Assembly (NCBI GenBank): GCA_046153015.1
Contig: JBJXGF010000269.1
Span: forward strand, 1-26,576
DNA: 26,576 nucleotides
Direction of reading: 5' to 3'
Source: JBJXGF01 sp046153015
GTDB taxonomy: Bacteria > Actinomycetota > Acidimicrobiia > Acidimicrobiales > CAIXPF01
The translations under genes and the position numbers were made by a program. This document shows, piece by piece, positions 15,484 to 21,487 of this stretch. The notes beneath the pieces were generated by a model, which saw only the letters and a list, made by a program, of their open reading frames with translations, searched no databases and was not told where the DNA came from. Position 1 is the stretch's first letter, and the number at the start of each line of letters is the position of its first letter.

Positions 15484-16364
15484 CCGCTCGACGTTCCGTC
15501 TTCGTGCTCGTGGTGCGCGTCGCGGCCCTGGAAGGCGGCCTTCGTCCCGGCGTCGCGGCGCTCCCGGAAGAAGTTGAAATCGTCGGGGTCGAACTTGACG
15601 TTGGTGGCCAGCGCGTGGCCGACCATCCCGCCGTAGATCGCGCCGGTCACGCCGAGCGAGGCCAGCGCCATCGCGTGGACAGCCTTGCCGACGACGAGGG
15701 CGTCTTTCGAGTTGCGGGCCACCTTCGCCGCCCATTCCTCCACCGTCGCCTCGAGCTCGTCGTCGGGCACGCTGCGGTTCACCAATCCGATCGCCTCGGC
15801 CATCGGCCCGTCGAACTGGTCGCCGAAGAGCAGGATCTCCCTCGCCTTTTTCGGTCCATAGGCGATGATCTGATTCGCGAGATGGAAGGTGTTGCCGGCC
15901 AACGCCAGGCGCTGTTCGGAATGGCTGAACCGGGCCGAATGGGCGCACAGCGCGAGGTCGACCACCTCCACGAGGTAGATGCCGATGCCCACGCAGTGGC
16001 CGTGCACCTGGGCGATGACCGGTTTGGCTGAGTTCTGGAACGCCATGACCGCCCCGCCGAGGCGGCGGTCGATGGCGAGCCGGGCCCGCTGACTGAGCCG
16101 GGGCGGCCGCTTGCCCGGCTCGGCGGCGGCATGGCCGTACGCCCGGGCGATGTCGTCGAAGTCGTCGCCCACACAGAACGACGCGCCGCGGCCCTTCAGC
16201 ACCGCCACCTTCACGTCGTCGTCCTCCTCGGCCTCGTGGAGCAGCTCGACCAGCCGGTCGAGCGCGGCGAAAGGCAGGGCGTTGCCCTTCTCGGGACGGT
16301 TGAGGACCAGACGGGCTACCGGGCCGCTCTTCTCGAGGTAGACCGGATCGTCGACAGCAGCCAT
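15480..16364 (-). CDS. Enoyl-CoA hydratase/isomerase (crotonase) family protein
   Basis: The product is 294 aa. Crotonase features are VARLVLNRPEKGNALPF, the first oxyanion-hole segment GRGASFCVGDDFDDIARAYG and the second segment QVHGHCVGIGIYLVEVVDLA. The region where catalytic Glu residues normally sit reads HSEQRLALAGNTFH, unlike the usual 'PE...G..P..G', so hydratase activity is uncertain; members act on acyl-CoA thioesters in many ways. The C-terminal helices are diverged and the last 15 residues are His/Glu-rich. TAGGAT ends exactly 6 bases before the ATG, which fits leaderless transcription. It is divergent from the selenoprotein operon with only 46 bases between them. Confidence 0.85.
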   Translation of the reverse strand: MAAVDDPVYLEKSGPVARLVLNRPEKGNALPFAALDRLVELLHEAEEDDDVKVAVLKGRGASFCVGDDFDDIARAYGHAAAEPGKRPPRLSQRARLAIDRRLGGAVMAFQNSAKPVIAQVHGHCVGIGIYLVEVVDLALCAHSARFSHSEQRLALAGNTFHLANQIIAYGPKKAREILLFGDQFDGPMAEAIGLVNRSVPDDELEATVEEWAAKVARNSKDALVVGKAVHAMALASLGVTGAIYGGMVGHALATNVKFDPDDFNFFRERRDAGTKAAFQGRDAHHEHEDGTSSG

Positions 16365-16370
16365 CGCCGG

Positions 16371-16376
16371 ATCCTA
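16371..16376 (-). promoter_or_regulatory. Putative leaderless -10 box (TAGGAT) of the crotonase gene
   Basis: TAGGAT on the minus strand is followed by CCGGCG and the ATG. No ribosome site fits in this gap, so transcription probably starts at or next to the start codon. Confidence 0.5.
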
Positions 16377-16398
16377 AGCGGGGAGATCCGCGGCCTGG

Positions 16399-16404
16399 AA
16401 TACT
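16399..16404 (+). promoter_or_regulatory. Putative leaderless -10 box (AATACT) of the selenoprotein operon
   Basis: AATACT lies 6 bases before the ATG of the UGSC gene. The same hexamer is at the same distance before the DUF2237 gene. No Shine-Dalgarno sequence is present close to the ATG. Confidence 0.4.
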
Positions 16405-16410
16405 CGGGTC

Positions 16411-16935
16411 ATGAAGCTGCAGATCGTGAACCCGACCGCCCCCGAGGCGGAGGTGCAGGCCGGCAGCGGCGGCCTGGCGAAGCTCGCCGGGTCACGGGTG
16501 GCGGTGCTCGAGAACGGCAAGCAGCACGCCGAGCTGATCCTCACCGCCATCGCCGAGCTGCTCGGCCCCGACCACGGCGTCGAGCTGGTGAAGGTGGCCC
16601 ACAAGCGGGTCGCCGCCGCCGCCGACCCGGCCGTGATCGAGGAGCTGGTGCAGGCCGCCGACTGGGTGCTCGTCGGCTCCGCCGATTGAGGCAGCTGCAC
16701 GGCGTGGTGTATCCACGCCTCCGTGGAGCTGGAGAAGCGGGGCACGCCGACCGTGACCCTCGCCACCGACGCGTTCGTGCGCCTGGCCGCGCTGCAGTCC
16801 AAGGCCATGGGGCATCCCGACCTCGCGGTGGTGGTCATCGACCATCCCCTCGGCGGCATCCCGCACGACGAGGTGCTGGTGAAGGCGAAGGCCGCCGCCG
16901 CGGCGGTGGTGGAGCGCCTGGGGCCCAAGCTGTGA
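16411..16935 (+). CDS. UGSC-motif selenoprotein (in-frame TGA read as selenocysteine)
   Basis: Read through TGA at 16687-16689, the frame gives 174 aa with Sec at 93. The site reads VLVGSAD-U-G-S-C-TAWC, with Cys at 96 and 100. Sequence on both sides forms one continuous alpha/beta domain: AGSRVAVLENGKQHAELI before, and SVELEKRGTPTVTLATDAF and AVVVIDHPLGGIPHDEVL after the TGA. This is the hallmark of the known UGSC (seleno)protein family, whose function is unknown. A 7-bp stem-loop begins 11 nt after the TGA (separate entry). The layout resembles the Sec-Gly-Thr-Cys site of glycine/proline reductase component B, also followed by 'KE.E..GIP.V', which suggests a substrate-binding selenol; this is inference. 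Read as an ordinary stop, it would leave a 92-aa fragment. The stop overlaps the GTG of the next gene (GTGA). Some homologues carry Cys in place of Sec. Confidence 0.88.
16701..16719 (+). promoter_or_regulatory. Bacterial SECIS-like hairpin in the UGSC gene
   Basis: Perfect 7-bp stem GGCGTGG / CCACGCC with loop TGTAT (16708-16712). There are 11 nt between the TGA and the stem and 18 nt between the TGA and the loop; the second loop base is G. This agrees with the known bacterial SECIS pattern (hairpin just after UGA, loop about 16-37 nt downstream, G in the first two loop positions), the element bound by SelB. Confidence 0.75.
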
Positions 16936-17978
16936 GCCACGACCCGGTCGTCGAGCTCGAGGACTCCCTGGAGGAGATCCAGGACTACTTCGAGGTGCGC
17001 GGCTGGAGCGACGGTCTGCCGTTCGTGCCGCCGACCAAGGAGCGGGTCGAGCGCCTCGTGCGCTGGGTCGGCCGCCCCGGCGAGGAGGTGGTGTGCCGGC
17101 TGGCGCCCCGCAACGGCGAGGCCACCGTGGAGCGCATCGCCGCCAACGCCGTGATGGCGGGGTGCCGGCCGGAGGACTTCCCGATCGTGCTCAGCGCGGT
17201 GGCGCAGGTGGCCGAGCCGGAGTTCAACCTCAACGGCATCCAGTCCACCACCCATCCCACCGCGATCATGATCCTGGTGAACGGCCCGGGGGCCGACAAG
17301 CTCGGCATCAGCTCAGGGCCGGGCAGCTTCGGCCCAGGCTTCCGGGCCAACATGGCGATCGGCCGGGCGCTGCGCCTGGCGCTGCTCAACATCGGCGGGG
17401 GCAGCCCCGGCGACGGCGACCGGGCCACGCAGGGCAACCCGGCCAAGATCGGCTTCTGCGTGGCCGAGAACGAACGGGAGAGCCCCTGGGCGCCGTACCA
17501 CGTGGAGCACGGCTTCTCCGCCGACGACACGGTCGTGACCGTGATCGCCTGCGAGGGCCCGCACAACATCCAGGACCATTTCTCGATCAGCGGGCTGGGT
17601 GTGCTCACCACGGTGGCCGGCGCGTTGGGCCAGGCCGGCAGCAACAACATCCTCAGCAGCAGCGGGTTCCCGGTGGTGGCCTTCGGCCCCGAGCACGCCC
17701 ACCAAGTGGCCGTGTCGGGCTACGGCAAGGCCGACGTGAAGCGCTTCCTGTGGGAGCGCGGCCGCTTCCCGCTCGACAAGCTCTCCGCCGAGTGGACCGC
17801 CGACGGCCGCCTGGCGCAGCGCAACGAGAAGCTGACCGGCAGCCGCGACGCCGTGCCGATCACCAACCGGCCGGAGAACATCCAGGTGATCGTCACCGGC
17901 GGGCCGGGCAAGCACTCGGCCTGGATGCCGACCTTCGGGGGCGACACCCGGCCGGTGATGCGCCGCCTCGAGCTGTAG
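16932..17978 (+). CDS. UGSC-operon protein of unknown function, paralogue 1
   Basis: The product is 348 aa, starting at a GTG that overlaps the selenoprotein stop. No named domain is recognised. Conserved-looking features are RGWSDGLPFVPPTKERVERL (about 23-42), NAVMAGCRPEDFPIVL (Cys 78), NLNGIQSTTHPTAIMILVNG (99-118), GSFGPGFRANMAIGRALRL (131-149), the Gly/Asp-rich GGGSPGDGDRATQGNPAK and FCVAENERESPWAPYHVE. There is no signal peptide or membrane segment, so it should be cytosolic. The next gene is a clear homologue with the same motif order. I recall homologues with 'DGLPVVPPT' next to UGSC proteins in other bacteria, but none with a known role. Strict coupling suggests that it forms a complex with, or acts on the same substrate as, the selenoprotein. 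Confidence 0.85.
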   Translation: MSHDPVVELEDSLEEIQDYFEVRGWSDGLPFVPPTKERVERLVRWVGRPGEEVVCRLAPRNGEATVERIAANAVMAGCRPEDFPIVLSAVAQVAEPEFNLNGIQSTTHPTAIMILVNGPGADKLGISSGPGSFGPGFRANMAIGRALRLALLNIGGGSPGDGDRATQGNPAKIGFCVAENERESPWAPYHVEHGFSADDTVVTVIACEGPHNIQDHFSISGLGVLTTVAGALGQAGSNNILSSSGFPVVAFGPEHAHQVAVSGYGKADVKRFLWERGRFPLDKLSAEWTADGRLAQRNEKLTGSRDAVPITNRPENIQVIVTGGPGKHSAWMPTFGGDTRPVMRRLEL

Positions 17979-17982
17979 GGCC

Positions 17983-18960
17983 GTGACCACCGCCGCGACG
18001 GGGCCGGCCGCGGCCGACGCCGAGTCGGACCTGTCGCCCTTCGCCGAGCGGCTGGCCGCGCTGCTGGCCGAGGCCGGTGCGGCGGACGACGCCGGCTTGG
18101 CGCAGGCCGCCTGCCGGGCCCGGCTGAGTGACGGGCTCCCGGTGCTCGCGCCCACCCCCGAGCGGGTCGAGGCGATGCTGGCCGGCCGGGACCCGGCCGA
18201 GCCGGCCGCCGGCCCGCTGCCGATCAGCTTCGCCATGGCCACCTGGGCCGACGTGGCCGCCTGCGCCGTGCTCGCCGGGTGCGCGCCCGGCGCGGCGCCG
18301 GTGGTGGCCGCGGCGCTGGCCGCCCTCGCCCAGCCGGCATTCAACCTGCTCGGCGTGCAGGCCACCACCGGCGCGGCCTCGCCGCTCGTGGTGGTGCACG
18401 GCCCGCTCGTGGCCGAGCTCGGGCTCAACGCCGGCGCCAACGCGCTCGGCCCTGGCTGCGCCGCCAACGCCACCATCGGCCGCGCCGTTCGCCTCGTGCT
18501 CCAGAACGTGGGCGTGTGCTGGCCCGGCGAGGGCGACATGGCCACCCACGGCCATCCGGGCAAGTACACGTGGCTGGTGGCCGAGAACCAGCCGGCCAGC
18601 CCGTGGCCGCCGCTGTCGGTCCGCCTCGGCGGCGAGGCCGCGGACCGGGCGGTCAGCGTGTTCGCCGGGGTCGGCAACGTGGAGGTGGTGCTGCCCACCT
18701 CGCCCGAGCGGCTCGTGTCCCGGCTGGCCCGGGTGCTGGTGGGCCTCGCCGCGCCCAGCGCGGGGCTGCTGCTGCCGCCCGAGTCGGCCGGCGTGCTGCA
18801 CGCCGTCGGCTGGGGCGAAGCGGAGCTGGCCGCGGCGCTCGAGGCGAACGGGGCGACACCTCCGTGGGTGCTCGTCACCGGGGGCGCCGGGGTCAAGGCC
18901 ACGGTCGTGCCCGGCTGGGGCGGCCCGAGCGAGCTGTGCACCGAGGTGCTGGGCCCGTGA
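17983..18960 (+). CDS. UGSC-operon protein of unknown function, paralogue 2
   Basis: The product is 325 aa with GTG start, four bases after the previous stop. It repeats the motif order of its neighbour in diverged form: LSDGLPVLAPTPERVEAML (about 48-66), VLAGCAPGAAPVV (Cys 100, matching Cys 78 of the neighbour), FNLLGVQATTGAASPLVVVH, LGPGCAANATIGRAVRLVLQ, GVCWPGEGDMATHGHPGK and LVAENQPASPWPPL. The N-terminus is Ala-rich and longer. The C-terminus keeps VLVTGGAGVKATVVPGWGG, matching VIVTGGPGKHSAWMPTFGG of the neighbour. This indicates tandem duplication followed by specialisation, probably giving two different subunits of one complex. No catalytic function can be assigned from sequence. Its stop overlaps the GTG of the flavoprotein gene (GTGA). 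Confidence 0.85.
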   Translation: MTTAATGPAAADAESDLSPFAERLAALLAEAGAADDAGLAQAACRARLSDGLPVLAPTPERVEAMLAGRDPAEPAAGPLPISFAMATWADVAACAVLAGCAPGAAPVVAAALAALAQPAFNLLGVQATTGAASPLVVVHGPLVAELGLNAGANALGPGCAANATIGRAVRLVLQNVGVCWPGEGDMATHGHPGKYTWLVAENQPASPWPPLSVRLGGEAADRAVSVFAGVGNVEVVLPTSPERLVSRLARVLVGLAAPSAGLLLPPESAGVLHAVGWGEAELAAALEANGATPPWVLVTGGAGVKATVVPGWGGPSELCTEVLGP

Positions 18961-19904
18961 ACGGGAATCGACAGAGCGCGTTCGATCTGGTGGTGGTGGG
19001 GGGCGGGCCGGCGGGGGCGGCGGCGGCGCTGTTCTGCGCGCGGCGGGGCCGGCGGGTGGCGGTGATCGACCCGCTCGGGGTGGGCGGCGCGCTCGTGAAC
19101 GTGGAGCGGCTCCCCGACTACCCGGGCTTCGCCGACGGCGTGGCCGGCTGGGACCTCGCCGCCTCGCTCGGGGAGGCGCTGCTGCTGGCCGGCGTCGAGC
19201 TGGTGCTCGGCCGCGCGCGGGCGCTGCGCGTGGTCGAGGCGGGCGGCCTCGGCTTCGAGCTCGACGTGGACGGCCACGCGCTGAGCGCCCCCGCGGTGCT
19301 GCTGGCCGGCGGCCGGCGGCCGCGGCCGTTGCCCGGCGCCGGGGCGGCCGACCTCGAAGGCCGCGGCGTGTCGTACTGCGCGGCGTGCGACGCCGGCCTC
19401 TTCGCCGGCCGGGCGGTGGTGGTGGTCGGCGGGGGCGACACGGCGATGGCCGAAGCGGTGACGTTGGCCGCCTCGGCGGCGGAGGTGACCGTGGTGTTCC
19501 CCGAGCCCGCCCCGCCGGCGGCCGCAGCGTGGACCGCGGCGGTCGCCGCGCTCGGCAACGTGACCCTCCGGGCGGGTCTCGAGGTGCGCGACGTGAGCGG
19601 GGCGGCGCAGGGCGTGCGGGTCGAGGCCGTCGACCTGGCCCGGGGCGGGACCGTCAGCCTGCTCGCCGCCGGGGTGTTCGGCGCGCTCGGGGGCGTGCCC
19701 AACAGCGAGCTCGTCGCCGGCCTCGCCCCGCTCGACGAGGCGGGCTGCGTCCGGACCGACGGCGCCTTCCGGGCCGGCCCGCCGGGGCTCTACGCCGCCG
19801 GCGACGTGCGTTCGGGCTCGGCCGGTCAGGCGATCACCGCAGCCGGGGAGGGCGCCGCAGCGGGCCTCGCCGTCCACGAGCACCTCACCCGCCTCGGACG
19901 CTGA
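18957..19904 (+). CDS. Thioredoxin-reductase-like FAD/NAD(P)H flavoprotein
   Basis: The product is 315 aa, the length of low-molecular-weight thioredoxin reductase. It has FAD motif VVVGGGPAGAAAALFCARRG (about 12-31), the redox pair in VSYCAACDAGLF (Cys 141 and 144, matching CATC in TrxB), a second nucleotide motif VVVVGGGDTAMAEAVTLA, and the terminal FAD motif LYAAGDVRSGSAGQAITAAG. The order NAD(P)H to FAD to CxxC disulfide to partner is known for the family. GGGDTAMAEA replaces the usual GGGNSAxEEA, a common variant. The start overlaps the previous gene stop (GTGA), making it the last gene of the selenoprotein operon. It is therefore a likely electron source for the UGSC protein, directly or through a thioredoxin-like carrier, which is not encoded here. 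The partner assignment is inference from context. Confidence 0.88.
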   Translation: MNGNRQSAFDLVVVGGGPAGAAAALFCARRGRRVAVIDPLGVGGALVNVERLPDYPGFADGVAGWDLAASLGEALLLAGVELVLGRARALRVVEAGGLGFELDVDGHALSAPAVLLAGGRRPRPLPGAGAADLEGRGVSYCAACDAGLFAGRAVVVVGGGDTAMAEAVTLAASAAEVTVVFPEPAPPAAAAWTAAVAALGNVTLRAGLEVRDVSGAAQGVRVEAVDLARGGTVSLLAAGVFGALGGVPNSELVAGLAPLDEAGCVRTDGAFRAGPPGLYAAGDVRSGSAGQAITAAGEGAAAGLAVHEHLTRLGR

Positions 19905-19934
19905 GCCGCTCGTCCCCCGAGGGCCGCTGCCCCG

Positions 19935-20750
19935 TCAGGCCACCGTGGCCCCGAAGGCGAGGCCGATGCCGTAGGTCACCCCGGCGGCGAGGGCCACGAT
20001 CGTGAGCTGGCGCAGCGCGCCCCGCCAACGGGCCGTCCCGGCGCTCGAGCTGATGTAGCCGCCCACCACCGCGGCGCTGACCGAGGACAGGCCGACCGTC
20101 CACGCCACGCCGGCGGCGCCCTCGGTGAAGAACCAGGGCACGAGCGGCAGCAGGGCGCCGAGCGAGAACAGCACGAAGGACGACGCGGCGGACACGAAGG
20201 GCGAGCCCAGCTCCTCGTCGACCACCCCGAACACGGTGCGGGCGGTGAACGAGAGGAACAGCTCCTCGTCGAGGCCGATCTCGGTGGAGGCCCGCTGGGC
20301 GGTCGGGGTGTCCATGCCGAAGCGCTCGAGGCGCTCCTCGAGGGTCTCGAGCACCACCTTCGGGTTGCGCGACACGAGCTGGCGCAGCTCGCCGAGCACG
20401 CCGGTGTACAGATCGACCTGGGCCCGCACCGACACCCACTCGCCGGCCGCCATCGAGAACGCGCCGGCGACCAGGCTGGCCACGCCGGCCAGGCGAACCG
20501 CGTCGACCGAGGCGGCGGCGCCGGCCAGGGCGAGGATCAGCGCCAGGATCGTGACCAGGCCGTCGTTCACGCCGAGCACCGCGGCGCGCACCGCGCCCCG
20601 CGACACCTGGCTCACCTTGCGTTGGAGCTCGGCCGCGTCGGCGGCGGCGTCGGAGGGCCGAGGCGCGATGCGGATCCGGCCCCTCGGACCGCTGCGGGTC
20701 GGCGCCGCGGGGGGCGCGCCCGGCGCCGGCCGGGGGGCGTCGGCGGTCAC
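19935..20750 (-). CDS. VIT/CCC1-family iron/manganese transporter
   Basis: The product is 271 aa. After a Pro/Arg-rich N-terminal tail of about 45 residues comes the VIT1/CCC1 fold: RAAVLGVNDGLVTILALILA (TM1 with the family GVNDGL motif), LVAGAFSMAAGEWVSVRAQV (TM2 with metal-binding Glu), a cytosolic helical segment rich in Glu and Met (EERLERFGMDTPTAQRASTE), then FVSAASSFVLFSLGALLPLV and two more membrane helices. Family members export Fe2+ or Mn2+ from the cytosol. It starts with GTG overlapping the TGA of the peroxiredoxin gene, so the two form a coupled unit, which links metal handling to peroxide removal. Confidence 0.88.
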   Translation of the reverse strand: MTADAPRPAPGAPPAAPTRSGPRGRIRIAPRPSDAAADAAELQRKVSQVSRGAVRAAVLGVNDGLVTILALILALAGAAASVDAVRLAGVASLVAGAFSMAAGEWVSVRAQVDLYTGVLGELRQLVSRNPKVVLETLEERLERFGMDTPTAQRASTEIGLDEELFLSFTARTVFGVVDEELGSPFVSAASSFVLFSLGALLPLVPWFFTEGAAGVAWTVGLSSVSAAVVGGYISSSAGTARWRGALRQLTIVALAAGVTYGIGLAFGATVA

Positions 20751-21229
20751 CCTCGGTTCACCAGCCGGCGGAGATCGTCGAGCACGGCCTGGGGGTGGGC
20801 GAACACGTCGGTCACGTCGTAGACCTCCTGGATCGTGCCCGCCGGGTCGATCAGGAAGCTGCGCCGCTCGGGGACGTCCTCCCAGCGTGAGCCGGCGGCG
20901 CGGCGCACCCCGTAGGCGTCGGCGGTGCGGCCCTCGAGGTCGGAGAGGAGCGGGAACGGCAGCTCCTGGTCGGCGGCGAAGGTGAGATTGTCCCCCGGCG
21001 GATCGAACGACGCGCCGAGCACGACGGCGCCCAGGGCGGCGAACTCGGAGCTTCGGTCACGGAAGCCCTGCGCTTCGAGCGTTCAACCGGGGGTGGCGGC
21101 GCGGGGGTACCACCACAGCACCACCCAGCGGCCGAGCAGGTCGGCCAGGCGCACCACGCGCCCGTCCTGGTCGGGCAGCTCGAAATCAGGGGCAGGATCG
21201 CCGGGCCGGAGCACAGTGGCGGCGCTCAT
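20747..21229 (-). CDS. Selenocysteine-containing PrxQ/BCP-type peroxiredoxin (in-frame TGA)
   Basis: Read through TGA at 21085-21083, the frame gives 160 aa with Sec at 49. The N-terminal part PGDPAPDFELPDQDGRVVRL and WVVLWWYPRAATPG leads straight into U-TLEAQGFRDRSSEFAALGAV, matching the peroxiredoxin motif PxxxTPGC-T-x-E-x-x-x-FRD with the peroxidatic Cys replaced by Sec. The rest (VVLGASFDPPGDNLTFA, FPLLSDLEG, YGV, RRSFLIDPAGTI) is normal for BCP/PrxQ, including the active-site-type Arg near RRSF. The resolving Cys five residues later is Gln, and the protein has no Cys at all, so it must be a one-Sec enzyme reduced by an outside thiol. ATG at 21229 has GGGAG upstream; TAGCGT about 36 bases upstream may be the -10. 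A hairpin follows the TGA. Read as a stop, the TGA would leave two fragments with no catalytic residue. Confidence 0.88.
21048..21068 (-). promoter_or_regulatory. Bacterial SECIS-like hairpin in the peroxiredoxin gene
   Basis: On the minus strand arms GGGCTTC (21068-21062) and GAAGCTC (21054-21048) form 7 pairs, one of them G-U, around loop CGTGACC. There are 21 nt between the TGA and the loop and the second loop base is G, as in the UGSC hairpin. A competing shorter stem (GAAGC / GCTTC around GCAGG, 21076-21062) is too near the TGA to fit the usual spacing. Confidence 0.65.
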
Positions 21230-21264
21230 CACCGACTCCCTTGGCGGCGCCTCTCGGACCTCGC

Positions 21265-21270
21265 ACGCTA
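21265..21270 (-). promoter_or_regulatory. Putative -10 box (TAGCGT) of the Sec-peroxiredoxin/VIT operon
   Basis: TAGCGT on the minus strand, 35 bases before the ATG at 21229, is the best -10 match in this stretch; no convincing -35 is seen. It leaves a short leader that contains the GGGAG ribosome site. Confidence 0.3.
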
Positions 21271-21308
21271 CCGAGGCCGTCCCGGCCGGGCCAACCCGGA
21301 TGGCGCCC

Positions 21309-21348
21309 GCTGTATCCGACAGCACCTGCTTGCGCTCGGCCAAGCAGG
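21309..21348. other. Two adjacent hairpins in the divergent peroxiredoxin/PafA intergenic region
   Basis: Stem 1 pairs GCTGT (21309-21313) with ACAGC (21319-21323). Stem 2 pairs CCTGCTTG (21325-21332) perfectly with CAAGCAGG (21341-21348) around an 8-nt loop. They lie between the putative promoters of the two divergent genes. On the plus strand GAAAAC follows stem 2, on the minus strand GTGCTGT. Function unknown: operator, small RNA or chance. Confidence 0.35.
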
Positions 21349-21370
21349 GAAAACAGCCCAGAGCGAAAGG

Positions 21371-21399
21371 TTGTCTTCCAGGATTCATCGCGCCGATAC
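21371..21399 (+). promoter_or_regulatory. Possible promoter of the PafA-like gene
   Basis: TTGTCT (21371-21376) and CGATAC (21394-21399) are 17 bases apart, about 90 bases before the ATG. The -10 match is modest. Confidence 0.3.
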
Positions 21400-21487
21400 C
21401 TGCCGGAACGGCCGGCTGCCGATCATCGGATCAGCAGACGCCCGCGCCGGCCCGGCGCGGGGAGCCTGGTCAGGAGGCGAGAGATCC

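Noticed and set aside
19905..19934. A terminator between the flavoprotein and VIT genes
   Set aside because: Only a four-pair stem (CTCG/CGAG) is present and there is no T-run, which is below what can be supported in this GC-rich DNA.
20125..20985. Long plus-strand frames opposite the VIT and peroxiredoxin genes
   Set aside because: They are Ser/Arg/Ala-rich antisense shadows with no domain, as expected at this GC content.
21230..21388. An N-terminal extension of the peroxiredoxin from an upstream ATG at 21388
   Set aside because: The added 53 residues have no peroxiredoxin homology and would include the putative promoter. The ATG at 21229 has a good GGGAG site and the normal family start.
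21230..21487. A tRNA-Sec (selC) gene in the structured divergent intergenic region
   Set aside because: No acceptor stem pairing, no TCA anticodon loop and no T-loop GTTCGA-type sequence could be found; the hairpins are isolated.
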